Positions 17,513 to 25,607 of a stretch of 48,075 bases of DNA are shown one piece after another (positions within the stretch are counted from its first letter, which is position 1; every line of letters begins with the position of its first letter). A program made the position numbers and the translations under genes. The stretch spans positions 1 to 48,075 of the forward strand of contig QBYC01000003.1 of assembly GCA_003283025.1 (NCBI GenBank), written 5' to 3'. The DNA comes from Pelagibacteraceae bacterium AG-325-C03 (GTDB lineage: Bacteria > Pseudomonadota > Alphaproteobacteria > Pelagibacterales > Pelagibacteraceae). The notes below the pieces were generated by a model. It had not been told where the DNA came from, did not search any database, and saw only the letters and a program-made list of their open reading frames with translations.

Positions 17513-18697
17513 ATGAGCATAGTTTCCAACACTTTAAAACGTATAAAACCGTCGCCTACCATTGCAGTTACTTCAAAAGCTAGAGAAATGAGAGCTGCCG
17601 GTAAGGATGTCATTGGTTTAGGAGCCGGGGAGCCTGATTTTGATACTCCAGATAATATAAAAGAGGCAGCGATAGTAGCTATAAATAAAGGCGATACTAA
17701 ATATACAGCAGTAGATGGAACTCCTGCTTTAAAAAAAGCGATTCAAGCAAAATTCAAAAGAGAAAATAATCTTTCTTATGATATTAATCAGATAACAGTG
17801 GGAACGGGGGGAAAGCAAGTTCTTTACAATGCATTTATGGCAACAGTTAACAAAGGCGATGAGGTTATAATACCGGCACCTTATTGGGTATCTTATCCAG
17901 ACATCATATTATTAGCTGGAGGAAAACCAAAAATTGTTAAATGTGAGGAAAAAGATAATTTTAAAATTTCTCCATCTAAACTTAAAAAAGCAATATCTAA
18001 AAAGACTAAATGGATCATTTTAAATTCCCCATCTAATCCAACAGGATCTAGTTACACAAAAGCAGAAATTAAAGATTTAGCTGAAGTTTTAAAAAAATAT
18101 AAAAATATATATATTTTAAGTGATGACATTTATGAACATATTACTTACGATAATTTTGAATTTTCAACGATTGCTGAAATCAAAGAGTTGAAGAGCAGAA
18201 CTCTAACTATGAACGGAGTGAGCAAGTCTTATTCGATGACAGGTTGGAGAATAGGTTATGCAGCTGGTCCAGTTGAAATCATTAAAGCAATCTCTAAAAT
18301 TCAATCTCAATCAACAAGCAACCCTTCATCTATTAGTCAAGCTGCAGCGGTCGAGGCCTTGAATGGAGTACAAGATTTTATTTTAGAAAGGTCAAATTCA
18401 TTTAAAGAAAGAAGAGACTTTGTTATTGAAAGCCTGAATAATATAAAAGGTATAAGTTGTCTTAAGCCCGAGGGAGCTTTTTATGTTTTTCCAAATTGTA
18501 AAAATCTTTTAAATAAAACAACAAAACTTAAATCGGATACAGACTTTGTTCAAAGTTTATTAGAAAAAGCTAATGTTGCAGTGGTACAAGGTTCCGCTTT
18601 TGGCTTGCCGGGTTATTTTAGAATTTCATATGCTACCTCAATGGAAAATTTAAAAAAAGCTATGGAAAGAATTAAAAATTTTTGTGACAATCTTTAG
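17513..18697 (+). CDS. aatA: Class I aspartate/prephenate-type aminotransferase
   Basis: PLP-dependent fold-type I aminotransferase of the Ib subgroup, typically aspartate aminotransferase and in some alphaproteobacteria also prephenate aminotransferase. The PLP lysine is K238 (GVSKSYSMTGWRIGY). NSPSNPTG, the SDDIYEHITYD segment and a C-terminal FRISYATS segment carrying the substrate-carboxylate Arg are present. The N-terminal GLGAGEPDFDTP is the subgroup signature. The 394-residue length is normal. It is divergent from uvrB across 38 bases and convergent with the SDR gene, with no clear terminator in the 27-base gap. Confidence 0.92.
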   Translation: MSIVSNTLKRIKPSPTIAVTSKAREMRAAGKDVIGLGAGEPDFDTPDNIKEAAIVAINKGDTKYTAVDGTPALKKAIQAKFKRENNLSYDINQITVGTGGKQVLYNAFMATVNKGDEVIIPAPYWVSYPDIILLAGGKPKIVKCEEKDNFKISPSKLKKAISKKTKWIILNSPSNPTGSSYTKAEIKDLAEVLKKYKNIYILSDDIYEHITYDNFEFSTIAEIKELKSRTLTMNGVSKSYSMTGWRIGYAAGPVEIIKAISKIQSQSTSNPSSISQAAAVEALNGVQDFILERSNSFKERRDFVIESLNNIKGISCLKPEGAFYVFPNCKNLLNKTTKLKSDTDFVQSLLEKANVAVVQGSAFGLPGYFRISYATSMENLKKAMERIKNFCDNL

Positions 18698-18724
18698 GTT
18701 TATGACTTTTAATCAAAATATTTT

Positions 18725-19471
18725 TTAATTTAAATTTTTTACTTTTCCACCATCTATTGACAAATTCTTATAATTGGAATTTCTATCTTTAATTAGTTTA
18801 TAAACTAATTTTGCCACTTCTTCAGGCTTAGTTGGTCTTTTTATTTTATCAGATTTACATCTTTGCATTAAAATTTTTTTTTTACTTTTTTTCAAAATTT
18901 TCGAGTCCGTTTCTAATATTTTTTGGAGCCTTCTAGTTAACGTCATTCCAGGATGAATTATTGAAACTGAAACTTTATCTAATTTACCTTGCATGGCTAA
19001 TGCTTTTGAAAAATTGTTCAAGGCTGAGTTTACAGCCCCCCCAATCATAAAAGTATTAGAGGGATTTCTAGCTGCACCACCACCGATATTAATTACTTTG
19101 CCTTTATTTTTTTTAAGTGTTTTCCAAAAAATTCGACTTAATCTAACAGCAGCCTTAAATTTTAAATTAAATCCATCATCCCAAATATTATCACTTAAAT
19201 TTAAAAACTTTCCTCCTTTAGTTGCTCCAGCAACGTTAATTAAATAATTAATTTTTTTTATTTTCCCCCCAATTGAATTACATGCTGATAAAGATCTAAG
19301 ATCTTTTGCAATAATCAGAGAGTTTTTGGGATATTTCAAATTACTTTGAAATATTTTTAACTTTTTTAAAGATCTTGATACTAATATAACTTTTATATTT
19401 CTATTATTGAGCTCTGAGGCTATAGCTCCTCCAATTCCCTGACTTGCCCCAGTAATTAACGCTATTTTCAT
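18725..19471 (-). CDS. Atypical short-chain dehydrogenase lacking the YxxxK motif
   Basis: A 248-residue Rossmann protein with TGASQGIG at 8-15, NVAGATKGG in place of NNAG, and a typical C-terminal SIDGGK segment. At the catalytic position it reads FMIGGAVNSALNNFSKALA where most SDRs have YxxSKAAL: Tyr is replaced by Gly and Lys by Asn. It may therefore use different chemistry or have lost activity. It is the last gene of the island A operon, 40 bases after the third oxidoreductase, so it could also have its own promoter. Substrate unknown. Confidence 0.8.
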   Translation of the reverse strand: MKIALITGASQGIGGAIASELNNRNIKVILVSRSLKKLKIFQSNLKYPKNSLIIAKDLRSLSACNSIGGKIKKINYLINVAGATKGGKFLNLSDNIWDDGFNLKFKAAVRLSRIFWKTLKKNKGKVINIGGGAARNPSNTFMIGGAVNSALNNFSKALAMQGKLDKVSVSIIHPGMTLTRRLQKILETDSKILKKSKKKILMQRCKSDKIKRPTKPEEVAKLVYKLIKDRNSNYKNLSIDGGKVKNLN

Positions 19472-19511
19472 ATTGAAAATTACTTTATATTATTTATAAA
19501 TTTTAAGCATT

Positions 19512-20426
19512 TCATTTATTTTTCCTAGCGGATTTTAAAACTAAATCACAAATCTTTTGAGCTTGAATACCTTCACTTAATAGAATAGATTTTTCCTTAG
19601 ATATAAATTCTTTTAAACATTTTAAATAACTATTTTTATGTTTGATATCATAATTTTTATACAGTATTTTTTTATTAAAAAATTTATCTGAGTCTAATAG
19701 GAAATTGTCTCCAAACAGTTTGATTCTTTCCTCATGACCTAATTTGCTAGTCCTACTAAATATGAATTCTACGACAGTATTATTATTAAATTTCATATTA
19801 ATTACAGAGTCAGAGTAATCATTCCTTAATAAAAATTTTTTTCTACTTATAGACTCAGCCATAGCAATTATCTTTTTTGGAGTCGAGTTTGCATACCAAT
19901 TTGCCAAATCAAAAAAGTGAAAACCCTTATCCATAAATAACCCTCCGTTACGAACTGATTGGCAAACATCAGAATTAGATGATCTAGAAATTATTTGGAT
20001 TAATTTTACCCTCCTTTTTTTTAAAACTTTTTTCATTTGGACGTACGCATCAGTGTATCTTCTGTTTAAACCTATACAAATATTTATTTTATTAAATTTA
20101 ATTTTTCTCTCTAATAAATTAATTTTTTCAGCATTTAAAGAAATTGGTTTTTCACAATAAATCATTTTCTTATGAGCAATAAGTTTTTTCAAATAATATT
20201 CGTGAGTGGTAGTAGGAGAAGCAATAACAAATAATTTTATGCTCTTATCTTTAAGAATTTTATTAAAATTATTTTCAGTCGAGCATTTATATTTTTGTGA
20301 AATTTTTTTTCTTAGATTTTGATTTTTATCATAGACATATGATAATTTAGTTTTTTTAATTTTTTTTAGGTTGCTGCAGTGAATTTGACCAATTTTAGAT
20401 AATCCTATTACACAGGATTTAATCAT
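19512..20426 (-). CDS. Gfo/Idh/MocA family oxidoreductase (copy 1)
   Basis: NAD(P)-dependent sugar or polyol oxidoreductase family. The Rossmann motif GLSKIGQIH is at the N-terminus, the EKP motif with its conserved Lys at 92-94 (CEKPISLN), and a C-terminal substrate domain contains FHFFDLANWY. At 304 residues it is shorter than most family members (330-380). It follows copy 2 with no gap. The family acts on hydroxyl groups of sugars, inositols and similar molecules; the substrate here is unknown, but the uronate-type neighbourhood suggests a carboxylated sugar or derivative. Confidence 0.85.
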   Translation of the reverse strand: MIKSCVIGLSKIGQIHCSNLKKIKKTKLSYVYDKNQNLRKKISQKYKCSTENNFNKILKDKSIKLFVIASPTTTHEYYLKKLIAHKKMIYCEKPISLNAEKINLLERKIKFNKINICIGLNRRYTDAYVQMKKVLKKRRVKLIQIISRSSNSDVCQSVRNGGLFMDKGFHFFDLANWYANSTPKKIIAMAESISRKKFLLRNDYSDSVINMKFNNNTVVEFIFSRTSKLGHEERIKLFGDNFLLDSDKFFNKKILYKNYDIKHKNSYLKCLKEFISKEKSILLSEGIQAQKICDLVLKSARKNK

Positions 20427-21557
20427 TTAAAATTGTACCCATTTTTTTTTTGAAGAGGATTTTACACAACCATCAATAAACTTTGCAGTAAGTAGACCTT
20501 CATAGGCGGTTGGAAAATAAAATTTTTTTTTCGATTTTTTTAAATTAATCTTGTATGCAATTTCCTTGTATAGATTAGAAAAAGCACTTAAATATCCCTC
20601 AGGATGACCATATTTTATTCTTGAGAATGTTTTAGAAAAATTACTTTCATTAAAACCTCTTTCTAAAATCTTAGTTGCACCAGTTTCACTGCTATATTTT
20701 AAATAATTTGGATCATTTTGCACCCATTCCAAACTTCCTTTTGATCCAAACACTCTTATTCTAAGACCGTATATTCCACCTTTAGCTGTAGTTGAAGCCC
20801 AAAATAATCCTTTGGCACCATTTTCATAATTTATAAAAACTTGTGCGTTGGTATCAAATTTAATTTTTTTTGAATACTTTTTTATATCTGCAAATAAAGA
20901 TGTACCCTTTAGTCCAGTTATATAATTACAAAGATGGTAAGCGTGAGAACCTATTTCATTCAATACTGTCGATATACCAGCAATTTTTTTATCTAATTTC
21001 CATCTAAAAACTTTTTTAGCGTTTTTAGTAGTAACTTTGATACCATTAGACCAGTCTTGAACATACTCTACATTTATATATTCAACATTTCCTAGTTTTT
21101 TATCTTCTATTAATTTTTTAGCATGTCTAACCATTGGATAAGCAGAATAATTATGTGTTAAACCGTAAACTATTTTCTTATTTTGAATTATAGTTTTATA
21201 AAGTTTCTTAGCTTGTGTAAGCGTACCTGCAAAAGGCTTGTCTGATATGACATGTATGTTATTTTTAATGAAAAGTTCTGCTATTACTTGATGGCTTCCT
21301 GGAGGTGTCATAATCGCTATTACTTCAATGCCATCTTTTCTTTTTTTCTCTTTATCGCAAAGTTGTTTAAAATCTTTGTAGCATCTATTTTTATTGATAC
21401 CTATGCTTACACCAAATGATTTATTAACTTTAAAATTTCTTGAAAATACACCTGCAACTATTTCGTATTTGTTATCAAAACGTGATGCAATTCTATGGAC
21501 ATGTCCTATCCAAGAACCAGGACCACCACCAACTATTCCAAGTCTCAACCTTTTCAT
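20427..21557 (-). CDS. Gfo/Idh/MocA family oxidoreductase (copy 2)
   Basis: A 376-residue member with the N-terminal pattern LGIVGGGPGSWIGHVHRIA, typical of a distinct subgroup of sugar dehydrogenases, and a DKP motif at 106-108 (SDKPFAGT). NEIGSHAYHL and YGHPEGY segments form the substrate side. I take the ATG at 21557, which overlaps the TGA of the preceding gene (TGATG); a TTG one codon upstream is also in frame. It is clearly different from its two neighbours, so the three are not recent duplicates. Confidence 0.87.
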   Translation of the reverse strand: MKRLRLGIVGGGPGSWIGHVHRIASRFDNKYEIVAGVFSRNFKVNKSFGVSIGINKNRCYKDFKQLCDKEKKRKDGIEVIAIMTPPGSHQVIAELFIKNNIHVISDKPFAGTLTQAKKLYKTIIQNKKIVYGLTHNYSAYPMVRHAKKLIEDKKLGNVEYINVEYVQDWSNGIKVTTKNAKKVFRWKLDKKIAGISTVLNEIGSHAYHLCNYITGLKGTSLFADIKKYSKKIKFDTNAQVFINYENGAKGLFWASTTAKGGIYGLRIRVFGSKGSLEWVQNDPNYLKYSSETGATKILERGFNESNFSKTFSRIKYGHPEGYLSAFSNLYKEIAYKINLKKSKKKFYFPTAYEGLLTAKFIDGCVKSSSKKKWVQF

Positions 21558-22597
21558 CAATTAATTTTAACTTTTTTTCCTGATTTAGTGCTTTTAAGTA
21601 TTGCATCAAATATTTTTAAAGATTGCAAGCCGTCATCACCTGTTACTTTTGGCTTAGCTTTATTCACTATCACATCACATAAATGATTGATTTGATTAAT
21701 TAAAGTAAATCTACTTAATCTAACATTCATATCTTTATGAAATATAGGTTTCCACCAACTTCTCTCACCTTTATTGAACCAATGTTTTAAATTTGGAAAT
21801 TGAATAGAGCCCTTTGTGCCCCCAATATAATATGCTGATTGATTAGTTATTGGATAAGCGGGGTTTTCTCCAGCTGTTAATTCATAGCTCCAAGGACCCA
21901 CAATAGTATCTGAAACACTTAAAGTACATAATGCACCAGATTTGAAAGTAAAATTTACTACAGCCGTATCTTCAACATCATATTTTCTAATTTTGTTAGA
22001 TGTAGAGGCCTGAACAAATTGGACAGGACCAAGCAAATAACAAATTAGATCAATATCATGAACTAAGTTTATCCCTAATGGTCCGCCACCTTTTCTAATT
22101 CTCCATTTTTCTTCATACCAATCTTTATTTTTATATAACCAGCACATAACATTAGCAGCAACAATTTTTCCAAGATTCCCGCTATCAATTTGTTTCTTTA
22201 CATTAGTTACTATACTGTTGTGTCTTCTATGATAGCCAATAAGTAAATGTGTTTTATTTTTTTTTGAGCTTTGAATTATTTTTTTTGCTTTTGAAATATT
22301 ATCAGAAATTGGTTTTTCTAGCAAAACAGGTATTTTAGCATTTAAAAAACTTATCGTGTGTTTTTCATGAAATTGATTAGGCGTAGCTACAATTACAGCA
22401 TCTGGTTTGTTTTTATTTAACAGTTCTATCGAAGATTTATAGAATGGAACTTTAAACTTTTTAGCATGAATAATTGAATTTTTATTCACATCGACAATTG
22501 AATGAAGCTTTGCTTTTCTTGAAATACTTAAAGCTTTTAAGTGTTGACTTCCCATTAAGCCAATTCCTACAACTGCAATTTTAATTTTTTTTTTCAA
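21557..22597 (-). CDS. Gfo/Idh/MocA family oxidoreductase (copy 3)
   Basis: NAD-binding motif VVGIGLMGSQH, EKP motif at about 94-96 (LEKPISDN), and NLVHDIDLICYLLG in the substrate domain, as in inositol and sugar dehydrogenases. No ATG precedes the Rossmann fold. A TTG at 22597, one base after the stop of the upstream gene, gives the normal family N-terminus (MKKKIKIAVVG). A GTG at 22642 would overlap the upstream gene by 44 bases and add 15 residues. I favour the TTG. Substrate unknown. Confidence 0.85.
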   Translation of the reverse strand: MKKKIKIAVVGIGLMGSQHLKALSISRKAKLHSIVDVNKNSIIHAKKFKVPFYKSSIELLNKNKPDAVIVATPNQFHEKHTISFLNAKIPVLLEKPISDNISKAKKIIQSSKKNKTHLLIGYHRRHNSIVTNVKKQIDSGNLGKIVAANVMCWLYKNKDWYEEKWRIRKGGGPLGINLVHDIDLICYLLGPVQFVQASTSNKIRKYDVEDTAVVNFTFKSGALCTLSVSDTIVGPWSYELTAGENPAYPITNQSAYYIGGTKGSIQFPNLKHWFNKGERSWWKPIFHKDMNVRLSRFTLINQINHLCDVIVNKAKPKVTGDDGLQSLKIFDAILKSTKSGKKVKIN

Positions 22598-22598
22598 A

Positions 22599-23003
22599 TT
22601 AATATGTAAGGTTGAATTTAAAGTTATTCTGGCGATAACCACTTTTCATGATTTCTAGATAATATTTTGCAGGCTTAAGGGTAGGAGTTTTTCTTTTCAT
22701 GAAATAAAACATTACTCTTTTGCTATTTTTGTAAAAAAATTTTTTTATATATAACTTAGGATAGTCCTCGTATGTATCTAACTTTTTCTCGATCAAATTA
22801 TCAATTTGGTAAATTACTCCATTCACTTTACAGCCTTTTTTTCTTTGAATATCTGGAACTCCATACTTAGACCTAAAAACTACTTCAAAATTATTAAGAC
22901 AATATTTTTTAATATATTTTGCATTTTTAAATTTTTTTAAAAAAAATTTTTTATTCACGTTTGTTCCATATGCAAAATATAAAAACTTTTTTATGGATTT
23001 CAT
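22599..23003 (-). CDS. Gamma-glutamylcyclotransferase-fold (AIG2-like) protein
   Basis: A 134-residue protein with the GGCT/AIG2 signature YFAYGTNVN near residue 8, a glutamate in LDTYEDYPKLY at the usual catalytic position, and the tail motif AKYYLEIMKSGYRQNN typical of GGCT-like proteins. Known members cleave gamma-glutamyl amides with release of 5-oxoproline; others are uncharacterised. It overlaps the lyase gene upstream (ATGA) and is followed at once by oxidoreductase copy 3, so it is embedded in the sugar-acid operon. This suggests a substrate carrying a gamma-glutamyl or similar amide group, but that is inference. Confidence 0.75.
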   Translation of the reverse strand: MKSIKKFLYFAYGTNVNKKFFLKKFKNAKYIKKYCLNNFEVVFRSKYGVPDIQRKKGCKVNGVIYQIDNLIEKKLDTYEDYPKLYIKKFFYKNSKRVMFYFMKRKTPTLKPAKYYLEIMKSGYRQNNFKFNLTY

Positions 23004-23653
23004 GAAAAAATTTTATTAGAAACTCCAATTTGATCAGGATGAATACAGGCTTTTCCTCCAAAACCTAACTTCTCAGCAAGCAGACAAGATTCTTCAAAAC
23101 CTCTTAAATCTTTGAAATTTAGATAAGATGTATCAATAGGTTTTTCGATGTTTATAGATTTGCTTACAATATTTTTTCTAAATTCAAGAATTTCTTTTTC
23201 ATCTTCCGATACTTTCAAATTTATAGATTTTGTTAAATCATGTGAACCGAAAGAAATTAAATTTACTCTGTCTTTAAAAGAACAAATTTCTTGTAAATTT
23301 GCCAAACCGTTTATACTTTCTAGAATTGGAATAATATTTGTTTTTAAATTTTCATTTTTTTTGAGAATGTTTTCTATTTCTTTTAACTGTTTCTCGCTTT
23401 CAGTAAAAGGTAAAAAAACTCCTGGAAAATTCTCTGATGTAACAAAATTCAAATCGGAATTATCATTTATTCTGATATAGGTTTTGTTTTTATCGACACT
23501 ACAAGATCTGATAATTTTTTTGGCCTTTTCCTTTTCATTATTTGGAACTGTTGATTCTAAATCTATCACTATCAAATCAGCATCTAATGAATAAGCCTTT
23601 TTAATTTTTTTTTCCTCATGTCCTGGAACAAATAATACTGATCTATACTTCAT
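23000..23653 (-). CDS. HpcH/HpaI aldolase / citrate lyase beta-like protein (short)
   Basis: TIM-barrel lyase family (CitE, malyl-CoA lyase, HpcH). It shows RSVLFVPGHEEKKIKKA at the start, VIDLESTVPNNEKEKA (the family DLED metal-site region), the NIIPILESINGLANL segment with conserved Glu, and GGKACIHPDQI near the end. At 217 residues it is shorter than CitE-type enzymes (about 270-300): it stops just after the IHPxQI motif and lacks the C-terminal lid. In this operon it could cleave a 2-keto-3-deoxy acid or CoA ester; the reaction cannot be read from the sequence. Confidence 0.82.
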   Translation of the reverse strand: MKYRSVLFVPGHEEKKIKKAYSLDADLIVIDLESTVPNNEKEKAKKIIRSCSVDKNKTYIRINDNSDLNFVTSENFPGVFLPFTESEKQLKEIENILKKNENLKTNIIPILESINGLANLQEICSFKDRVNLISFGSHDLTKSINLKVSEDEKEILEFRKNIVSKSINIEKPIDTSYLNFKDLRGFEESCLLAEKLGFGGKACIHPDQIGVSNKIFS

Positions 23654-24750
23654 ACTTTAAACTTTGATATCAAATTCTCATTTATTTCCATACCAAGACC
23701 TGGTCCTTCTGGTAGATTATAAACACCATTTTTTGCAGTTTTAAAACCTGGATAAAACTCCTCAGCTAAGTCTAACCAAAAACGCTCAATAAAAATTTCC
23801 ATATTTGAAGTTGAAGCAAGGTGAAGTGAAGCTAAAAATCCTGGACCGAAATAAGCAGTATGAGGCATGACAGGTATTTTTTTTTCCTCCGATAATTTAA
23901 AAATTTTTATCATTTCGCTTATACCACCAACTTTAATAACTGACGGTTGAGCAAAATTTACTGCTTTGCTTTCTAACATTTTGTCAAATTCCCAATGGGT
24001 ACAAGCATTTTCTCCGGCGGCAATTGGAATTTTTAAATCATTATTTATTTTTGAAAGTGTTTTAAAATCTTCGGGTGGAAATATTGGTTCTTCTAACCAA
24101 AAAAGTCCAATATTTTTAAGAAATTTTTCTTTTTCTACTACCTCTTCGTAGGTCCATGCACAATTTACATCTGTCATTAATGGTATATCTTTGCCAATAA
24201 ATTTTCTGGCTGCTTCAATAGTTTCATTAGTTATTTCATGAAGCTTGATAATCTTAAAACCTTTATCTAGAGACTCTTGACATTTTTTTTCGACTAACTT
24301 TTTATCAGAATATCTAAACAAACTTGCATAAGCTTTAAATTCTTTTTTTTTTCCACCATCAATTAACTTATAAATTGGCAATTTTTTCTCTTTACCTAGC
24401 GCATCCCACAATGCAATTTCAATTCCTGAAAGAGCATAAATTGTGATCCCATATCGACCGAAAATATGTAGAGTTTTTTGAACATCATAAACTAAATTAT
24501 TTATATCCTCTTTTGAATTAATTTCTTTTCCGATAACTGATGGAGCAACCATTTCCTCAATAGAAGTTTTTACAGATTTCCAGGAAACATATCCGAAAGA
24601 CTCACCCCATCCAATAATCCCAGTGTCTGTTTCAACTTTAATAAGAACAAACTCTAATTTTTGCCAATCTTGACCATGAAATTTTGTTTTTTTTGCACCA
24701 TGTTCAAAAGGAACATGAATACAGATCGGTTTTATTTTTTTTATTTTCAT
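23650..24750 (-). CDS. Mandelate racemase/muconate lactonizing enzyme family protein (enolase superfamily)
   Basis: Enolase-superfamily enzyme that abstracts a proton alpha to a carboxylate; many members dehydrate sugar acids or isomerise their lactones. Metal ligands D194 (LMTDVN), E220/E221 (WLEEP) and E247 (AAGENAC) are present, with K169-x-H171 on the second strand and H297 (MPHTAYFGPG). The 366-residue length is normal. I use the ATG at 24750 rather than the in-frame TTG one codon earlier. Directly after a uronate-dehydrogenase-like gene, it is a good candidate for an aldarate dehydratase or galactarolactone cycloisomerase; the exact substrate is unproven. Confidence 0.9.
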   Translation of the reverse strand: MKIKKIKPICIHVPFEHGAKKTKFHGQDWQKLEFVLIKVETDTGIIGWGESFGYVSWKSVKTSIEEMVAPSVIGKEINSKEDINNLVYDVQKTLHIFGRYGITIYALSGIEIALWDALGKEKKLPIYKLIDGGKKKEFKAYASLFRYSDKKLVEKKCQESLDKGFKIIKLHEITNETIEAARKFIGKDIPLMTDVNCAWTYEEVVEKEKFLKNIGLFWLEEPIFPPEDFKTLSKINNDLKIPIAAGENACTHWEFDKMLESKAVNFAQPSVIKVGGISEMIKIFKLSEEKKIPVMPHTAYFGPGFLASLHLASTSNMEIFIERFWLDLAEEFYPGFKTAKNGVYNLPEGPGLGMEINENLISKFKV

Positions 24751-24756
24751 CAAGAA

Positions 24757-25605
24757 TTATTTATTTTTTAAAATATTTGATAATTTTCCTTTAAGACCAT
24801 CAGTAGTAAAAACACCCCCATGAAGTCTTAATGCTATTTTGTCTTTGTACTCGTTTTTGGTTAATTTATCTTTGGAGTAATTTTCTGCATTATCTAGTGG
24901 CTTATATCCTAATCTATATGCTTCTTTATTATTCCACCATGCTCTTTTATTTTTGGATATTCCGTAAACACTTGAGCAATATAGTTTTTTACTTTTTAAT
25001 CCAATATTAACCAATTGAATTAAATCCCTGAAACTTATCCAAGTTGATAAAAATCTCATATCAGTAGGCTTTGGAAGAGCAGAACCAATTCTTATATTTA
25101 ATATTTTTATATTATATTTATCTGAATATAATTTTGATAAAGACTCTCCAAAACATTTACTTACTGCGTAATGAGAATCTGGTCTAAATGAAGATTTGTC
25201 ATCTAAATATTTTTTTCTATCATGATAACCCATGATATGAGCTGAACTAGCAAAGATTATTCTTTTTACTTTATTGACTCTACAAGCTTCAAAAACATTG
25301 TAAGTACCAATTATATTATGATCAATAATATTCTGGAACACATCTTCATGTGGTTTATGTCTAGGGATACCACCGAAATGAACCACAGCGTCCATTCCTT
25401 TCGTAATTTTTTTTACTTTACTAAAATTTCTTAGATCAATTATTTTAATTTTTTTATTAAGAGAAATATTTAAAGATTTTGCCGCTGGACTTGATATTTT
25501 TTTTATATCACACAAAGTTAATTTGTAGCCTAATTTAGATAAACCTTGACTGGTAATACTGCCACATAATCCAGATGCTCCTGTTACTAAAACTTTTTTA
25601 ATCAT
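24757..25605 (-). CDS. NAD-dependent uronate dehydrogenase-like protein
   Basis: Extended-SDR protein of 282 residues with GASGLCG at 9-15 and the catalytic YxxxK at Y146/K150 (HYAVSKCFGE). It closely follows bacterial uronate dehydrogenase (Udh) in several segments: IFASSAHIMGY, YAVSKCFGE, MRFLSTWISFRD, YRLGYKPLDNAE and a C-terminal GGVFTTDGLKG. Udh oxidises galacturonate or glucuronate to the aldarolactone. It lies between DctM (2-base gap) and the enolase-superfamily gene (6-base gap). Family membership is strong; the exact substrate is inferred. Confidence 0.8.
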   Translation of the reverse strand: MIKKVLVTGASGLCGSITSQGLSKLGYKLTLCDIKKISSPAAKSLNISLNKKIKIIDLRNFSKVKKITKGMDAVVHFGGIPRHKPHEDVFQNIIDHNIIGTYNVFEACRVNKVKRIIFASSAHIMGYHDRKKYLDDKSSFRPDSHYAVSKCFGESLSKLYSDKYNIKILNIRIGSALPKPTDMRFLSTWISFRDLIQLVNIGLKSKKLYCSSVYGISKNKRAWWNNKEAYRLGYKPLDNAENYSKDKLTKNEYKDKIALRLHGGVFTTDGLKGKLSNILKNK

Positions 25606-25607
25606 AA

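Noticed and set aside
18698-18724. Terminator between the aminotransferase and the SDR gene
   Set aside because: The short AT-rich gap has no convincing stem; T runs alone are common in this DNA.
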